Of a stretch of 64,000 nt of DNA, positions 60,949 through 64,000 are shown piece after piece; the stretch's first letter is position 1, and the number at the start of each line of letters is the position of its first letter. The stretch is from Sphingobacterium allocomposti. Lineage in GTDB: Bacteria; Bacteroidota; Bacteroidia; Sphingobacteriales; Sphingobacteriaceae. The translations under genes were made by a program, and so were the position numbers. The stretch covers positions 1-64,000 of the forward strand of contig NZ_VNHX01000008.1 of the NCBI RefSeq assembly GCF_008124885.1, given 5' to 3'. The notes under the pieces are model-generated. The model had not been told where the DNA came from. It saw only the letters and a program-made list of their open reading frames with translations, and did no database searches.

Positions 60949-61022
60949 TGAGATCACTAGTCCTAGTGTCCTTCTCTCCAAGCAGCAGTTTTAAGGAAAG
61001 AAAATTTAACAAGTACACATTT

Positions 61023-63341
61023 ATGTTATTAACAAACAATTTAGGTTACCCACGTGTGGGGGCTTTCCGCGAATTGAAAAAAGCTAATGAGGCATATTGG
61101 GCTAAAAAAATCAGCGCGGAAGAATTATTGCAGGCTGGGCTAAAAATCCGTGAAGGCAACTGGAAGACACAACAGGAAGCAGGCATCGACCTTATTCCTT
61201 CCAATGACTTCTCGTTTTACGACCAAGTCTTGGACTTATCGTTAACAGTGGGTGCTATTCCTGCTCGTTATAACTCATTGCTGGATAAAATCGACCGGCA
61301 GTATAACCTGGACCTATATTTTGCAATGGCCCGCGGTTTCCAGGAAGAGGGAGTTGACGTAACGGCCATGGAAATGACAAAATGGTTTGATACAAACTAC
61401 CATTATATCGTTCCGGAGTTTACGAAAGACCAAACGTTTAAGCTGACATCCGAGAAATTTTTAACAGAATATAAGGAAGCAAAGGCACTGGGGATCGAAA
61501 CTAAGCCGGTGTTCATTGGTCCGATCACATACTTGTTATTAGGGAAGGAAAAAGAAGCTGGATTTAACCGCATCGAGCTGATTGATAGCTTGTTGCCCGT
61601 TTACGAGGAAATCCTGGCTAAGCTGGCTGAAGCGGGAGCACAATACGTGCAGATCGATGAGCCCTTCCTGGCATTAGACATCGACGACTCGACGCGTGCG
61701 TTATATGGAAAGGTGTTTGAGAAATTGGCCGCTGCAGCCAAACATATCAAATTAATCGCTACGACATATTTCGAGGCCCTTCGCGATAACGAAGAGACGG
61801 CGCTCAATCTGCCTGTTCACGCACTTCATCTAGACCTCGTCCGTGGAGAAAACCAGTTAGACACTGTTTTAAGTAAAGTTCCGGCATCACTCACACTTTC
61901 CTTAGGCGTTGTAGAAGGCAGAAATATCTGGAAAAACGATTACGAAAAGTCGTTGGCCAAAATTAACCAGGCTGTGAATGCGTTAGGTGCAGACCGTGTT
62001 TGGGTGGCGCCGTCTTCGTCTTTACTACACGTTCCTTTTGATTTGGATAATGAGGATAACGAAGAATCCCTTCCGGCAGAAGTAAAAAACTGGTTGGCGT
62101 TTGCTAAACAGAAGCTGGCGGAAGTTAAAGACCTCGCCATCTTAGCGCATGGCGAAGTAGATGCAAAGACTGCCGAGCGGTTTGAAGCGAATAAAGCCGC
62201 TGCAGAAAGCCGTCGGACCTCCCCGTTAATCCACAGACCTGAAGTAAAAGAGCGTGTTAACAATATCACTGATGATGATGCGAAGCGTACTTCTCCTTTC
62301 GCGGCTCGTAAGGCGGCCCAGCAGGCGAAATTCAACTTGCCTCCTTTCGCGACAACCACAATAGGATCTTTCCCACAAACAAAGGATGTACGTAAATGGA
62401 GAGCCGACCTTAAAAAGGGACTCATCTCTCAAGAAGAATACGATAAAGAAATCGCAGAGGAAACAGAAAGAACAATTCGCTTACAAGAAGAGCTTGATAT
62501 TGACGTCTTAGTACACGGCGAATTTGAGCGCAATGACATGGTGGAATATTTCGGCGAGCAATTAGCCGGTTACGCTTTCACGAAGAACGGCTGGGTACAA
62601 TCGTATGGATCACGCTGTGTGAAGCCTCCTGTGATCTATGGAGACGTTTACCGTCCCGCTGATATGACAGTCCGTTGGTCCGCCTACGCCCAGTCGTTGA
62701 CGAACCGTCCTGTAAAAGGTATGCTAACCGGTCCGGTAACCATATTGCAATGGTCTTTTGTGCGTAACGATCAGCCTCGCTCTACAACGACCTATCAGAT
62801 TGCGCTGGCAATCTTAGACGAAGTTCAGGCGTTAGAAAAGGCAGGAATCAAAATTATCCAGATTGATGAACCCGCTATCCGCGAAGGTCTTCCGTTGCGT
62901 AAGGCTGACCAGCAAGACTACCTGAACTGGGCTGTACGTGCCTTCCGGGTGTCATCTTCTAATGTAGACGACGATACGCAGATCCATACGCATATGTGCT
63001 ACTCCGAGTTTAATGACATTATCCAGGATATCGCCGCGATGGACGCCGATGTAATTACGATCGAGACTTCCCGTTCTCAGATGGAACTGTTAGACGCTTT
63101 TGCCGGCGACTTCAAGTATCCGAACGATATCGGCCCCGGGGTCTACGACATCCACTCACCCCGCGTTCCGAGCACCGAAGAGATGGTCGATCTATTGCGT
63201 AAAGCAAAAGCGGTTGTCCCAGCTGAACAGCTTTGGGTGAATCCTGACTGCGGATTGAAAACACGTGCATGGCCAGAAACCAAAGCGGCGCTGGAGTCGA
63301 TGGTAGAGGCTGCGAAAATCCTGCGTGCAGAGACCAACTAA
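61023..63341 (+). CDS. metE: Cobalamin-independent methionine synthase
   Basis: Transfers a methyl group from 5-methyltetrahydropteroyl-triglutamate to homocysteine without B12. The 772-residue product has the usual two-domain length: N-terminal NLGYPRVGAFRELKKA, and a C-terminal catalytic domain with TTTIGSFPQTKDVRKWR, the zinc-site regions VHGEFERNDMVEYF, THMCYSEFNDI and NPDCGLKTRAW. I chose the ATG at 61023 over an in-frame ATG at 60966, which lies in the riboswitch leader. Expression is probably repressed by SAM through the upstream S-box. Confidence 0.97.
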   Translation: MLLTNNLGYPRVGAFRELKKANEAYWAKKISAEELLQAGLKIREGNWKTQQEAGIDLIPSNDFSFYDQVLDLSLTVGAIPARYNSLLDKIDRQYNLDLYFAMARGFQEEGVDVTAMEMTKWFDTNYHYIVPEFTKDQTFKLTSEKFLTEYKEAKALGIETKPVFIGPITYLLLGKEKEAGFNRIELIDSLLPVYEEILAKLAEAGAQYVQIDEPFLALDIDDSTRALYGKVFEKLAAAAKHIKLIATTYFEALRDNEETALNLPVHALHLDLVRGENQLDTVLSKVPASLTLSLGVVEGRNIWKNDYEKSLAKINQAVNALGADRVWVAPSSSLLHVPFDLDNEDNEESLPAEVKNWLAFAKQKLAEVKDLAILAHGEVDAKTAERFEANKAAAESRRTSPLIHRPEVKERVNNITDDDAKRTSPFAARKAAQQAKFNLPPFATTTIGSFPQTKDVRKWRADLKKGLISQEEYDKEIAEETERTIRLQEELDIDVLVHGEFERNDMVEYFGEQLAGYAFTKNGWVQSYGSRCVKPPVIYGDVYRPADMTVRWSAYAQSLTNRPVKGMLTGPVTILQWSFVRNDQPRSTTTYQIALAILDEVQALEKAGIKIIQIDEPAIREGLPLRKADQQDYLNWAVRAFRVSSSNVDDDTQIHTHMCYSEFNDIIQDIAAMDADVITIETSRSQMELLDAFAGDFKYPNDIGPGVYDIHSPRVPSTEEMVDLLRKAKAVVPAEQLWVNPDCGLKTRAWPETKAALESMVEAAKILRAETN

Positions 63342-63708
63342 ACGTTAAGATTAGTATTATAAAATAAGGTGAACGGCCCGGCAGTATTCTGCTGGGCTGT
63401 TTACATTTTTGCCGTTTCGTGGCGAGCGAACCAACGCCCCCGATTCCTACTAGGCTAGCAGGTGGCCCGTGCAAGCAACCCGTCTCCCCCGACGCTGCAT
63501 AAAAATGAGCCGCAGCCTCAACATTTTTTATATTCTGTTGTTCTCTATAAAGGAAGAGCTGGTAAATACACGTGTTCGTAGCGACGGCGTTTGAGACGGA
63601 AATTTACAGACGGAATTAATAGGCATAAAGTGCTATGGTTTCTGAAAAATAAAACGATGTTGAGCTCACCCAATCAATGGAATATGCACTTATAAAAACG
63701 GTTATATT
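63342..63708. other. 367-base gene-free region after metE
   Basis: Apart from the metE terminator I see no gene, repeat or clear promoter here. The last ~60 bases must carry the promoter and leader of the small gene at 63709. Confidence 0.6.
63375..63398 (+). terminator. Terminator after metE
   Basis: A 10-bp stem (63375-63384 with 63389-63398, two G-T pairs) closes a TATT tetraloop and is followed by GTTTACATTTTT. It starts 33 bases after the metE stop. Confidence 0.8.
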
Positions 63709-63885
63709 ATGAAAAGATTCTCTCATGTTATGTTGTTTGTCTTCGCTGTGATGACATTAACAAGTTGTGAAGTTATTGGCGGCATATTTAAAGCGGGCGT
63801 ATGGTCCGGCGTTATCCTTGTCGTCCTTGTCATTGCACTTATCATCTGGATCATCGCCCGCATGGCCGGGGGTAGAAGACGCTAA
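63709..63885 (+). CDS. Small lipoprotein-like membrane peptide, 58 residues
   Basis: A short gene with an N-terminal lipoprotein signal (MKRFSHVMLFVFAVMTLTSC; lipobox LTSC, Cys at residue 20). A Gly-rich turn EVIGGIFKAGVW follows, then a second hydrophobic helix (VILVVLVIALIIWIIARM) and a basic tail GGRRR. Very similar small proteins are common in Bacteroidota, often unannotated or mislabelled as an enzyme; their function is unknown. A lipid anchor plus one membrane helix suggests an envelope stress or membrane-associated role, which is inference. Confidence 0.82.
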   Translation: MKRFSHVMLFVFAVMTLTSCEVIGGIFKAGVWSGVILVVLVIALIIWIIARMAGGRRR

Positions 63886-63958
63886 CAGCAGGCGCGCCAA
63901 TTTTTCGTCAGGTATGCACAAAGCTTCTTTAAAATCCTATTTTTAAGTCAAAAAACAG

Positions 63959-64000
63959 ATGTATCGTATCACTTGTCTGGCTTTGATCATTTTGTGTCTT
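63959..64000 (+). CDS. Start of an exported protein gene cut by the window end
   Basis: An ATG at 63959 opens a frame of 14 codons (MYRITCLALIILCL) that runs off the end of the window. The hydrophobic run after Arg looks like a signal peptide. Nothing more can be said about the product. Confidence 0.45.
   Translation, partial: MYRITCLALIILCL

Noticed and set aside
1-64000. tRNA genes, CRISPR arrays, insertion sequences or phage genes
   Set aside because: I looked for regularly spaced direct repeats, TpsiC-like GGTTCGA stem regions and transposase or integrase motifs and found none that hold up.

Overview
The window reads as chromosomal DNA of a Bacteroidota bacterium, most likely a member of the Sphingobacteriales. 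The evidence is a SusC/SusD pair, many short lipoprotein signal peptides, TAnnTTTG-type -7 promoter boxes, a FucP/GluP-type sugar porter, and a complete flexirubin/aryl-polyene-dialkylresorcinol pigment locus. I cannot fix the genus. I see no tRNA, rRNA, CRISPR array, insertion sequence or phage gene.

Layout. Positions 1-10.9 kb hold housekeeping and metabolic genes: pdxJ, the c-di-AMP cyclase cdaA, a DUF1338 enzyme followed by a large FAD/Fe-S dehydrogenase (together a plausible 2-oxoadipate to 2-hydroxyglutarate to 2-oxoglutarate path), a DUF2911 protein, a sugar MFS porter, a hotdog thioesterase, a DinB-like protein and a sensor kinase. At 11.1-15.9 kb lies a SusC/SusD nutrient-uptake pair, and at 16.2-18.7 kb gltX and an exported TIM-barrel lipoprotein.

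Positions 18.8-48.3 kb are the main feature: a halogenase-like flavoprotein facing a run of 29 same-strand genes, mostly overlapping by a few bases. An aromatic amino acid lyase (probably tyrosine to p-coumarate) and a PaaK-type ligase would supply and activate the aryl starter. Ketosynthases, two carrier proteins, FabG and hotdog dehydratases would build the polyene. DarA and DarB would make the dialkylresorcinol. Acyltransferases, an ABC exporter, a LolA-like carrier, lipoproteins and an MMPL/PlsC/methyltransferase-like fusion would join, move and place the pigment in the outer membrane. Odd members are a ketosynthase-fold protein with all three catalytic residues replaced, a half-length ketosynthase-like protein, a hotdog protein with Gln for the catalytic His, an exported self-processing-type NTN hydrolase (C45), a BtrH-like protein, and two intergenic leaders that resemble each other.

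Positions 48.3-64 kb return to general functions: an SNF2 helicase, dapF, an HtrA protease, a low-molecular-weight phosphatase, a cyclophilin, exonuclease III, a hybrid histidine kinase split by a frameshift at a T-run, a QueD-like protein, an FMN hydroxyacid dehydrogenase, metE behind a SAM-I riboswitch, a 58-residue lipoprotein-like peptide, and the first codons of a gene cut by the window end.
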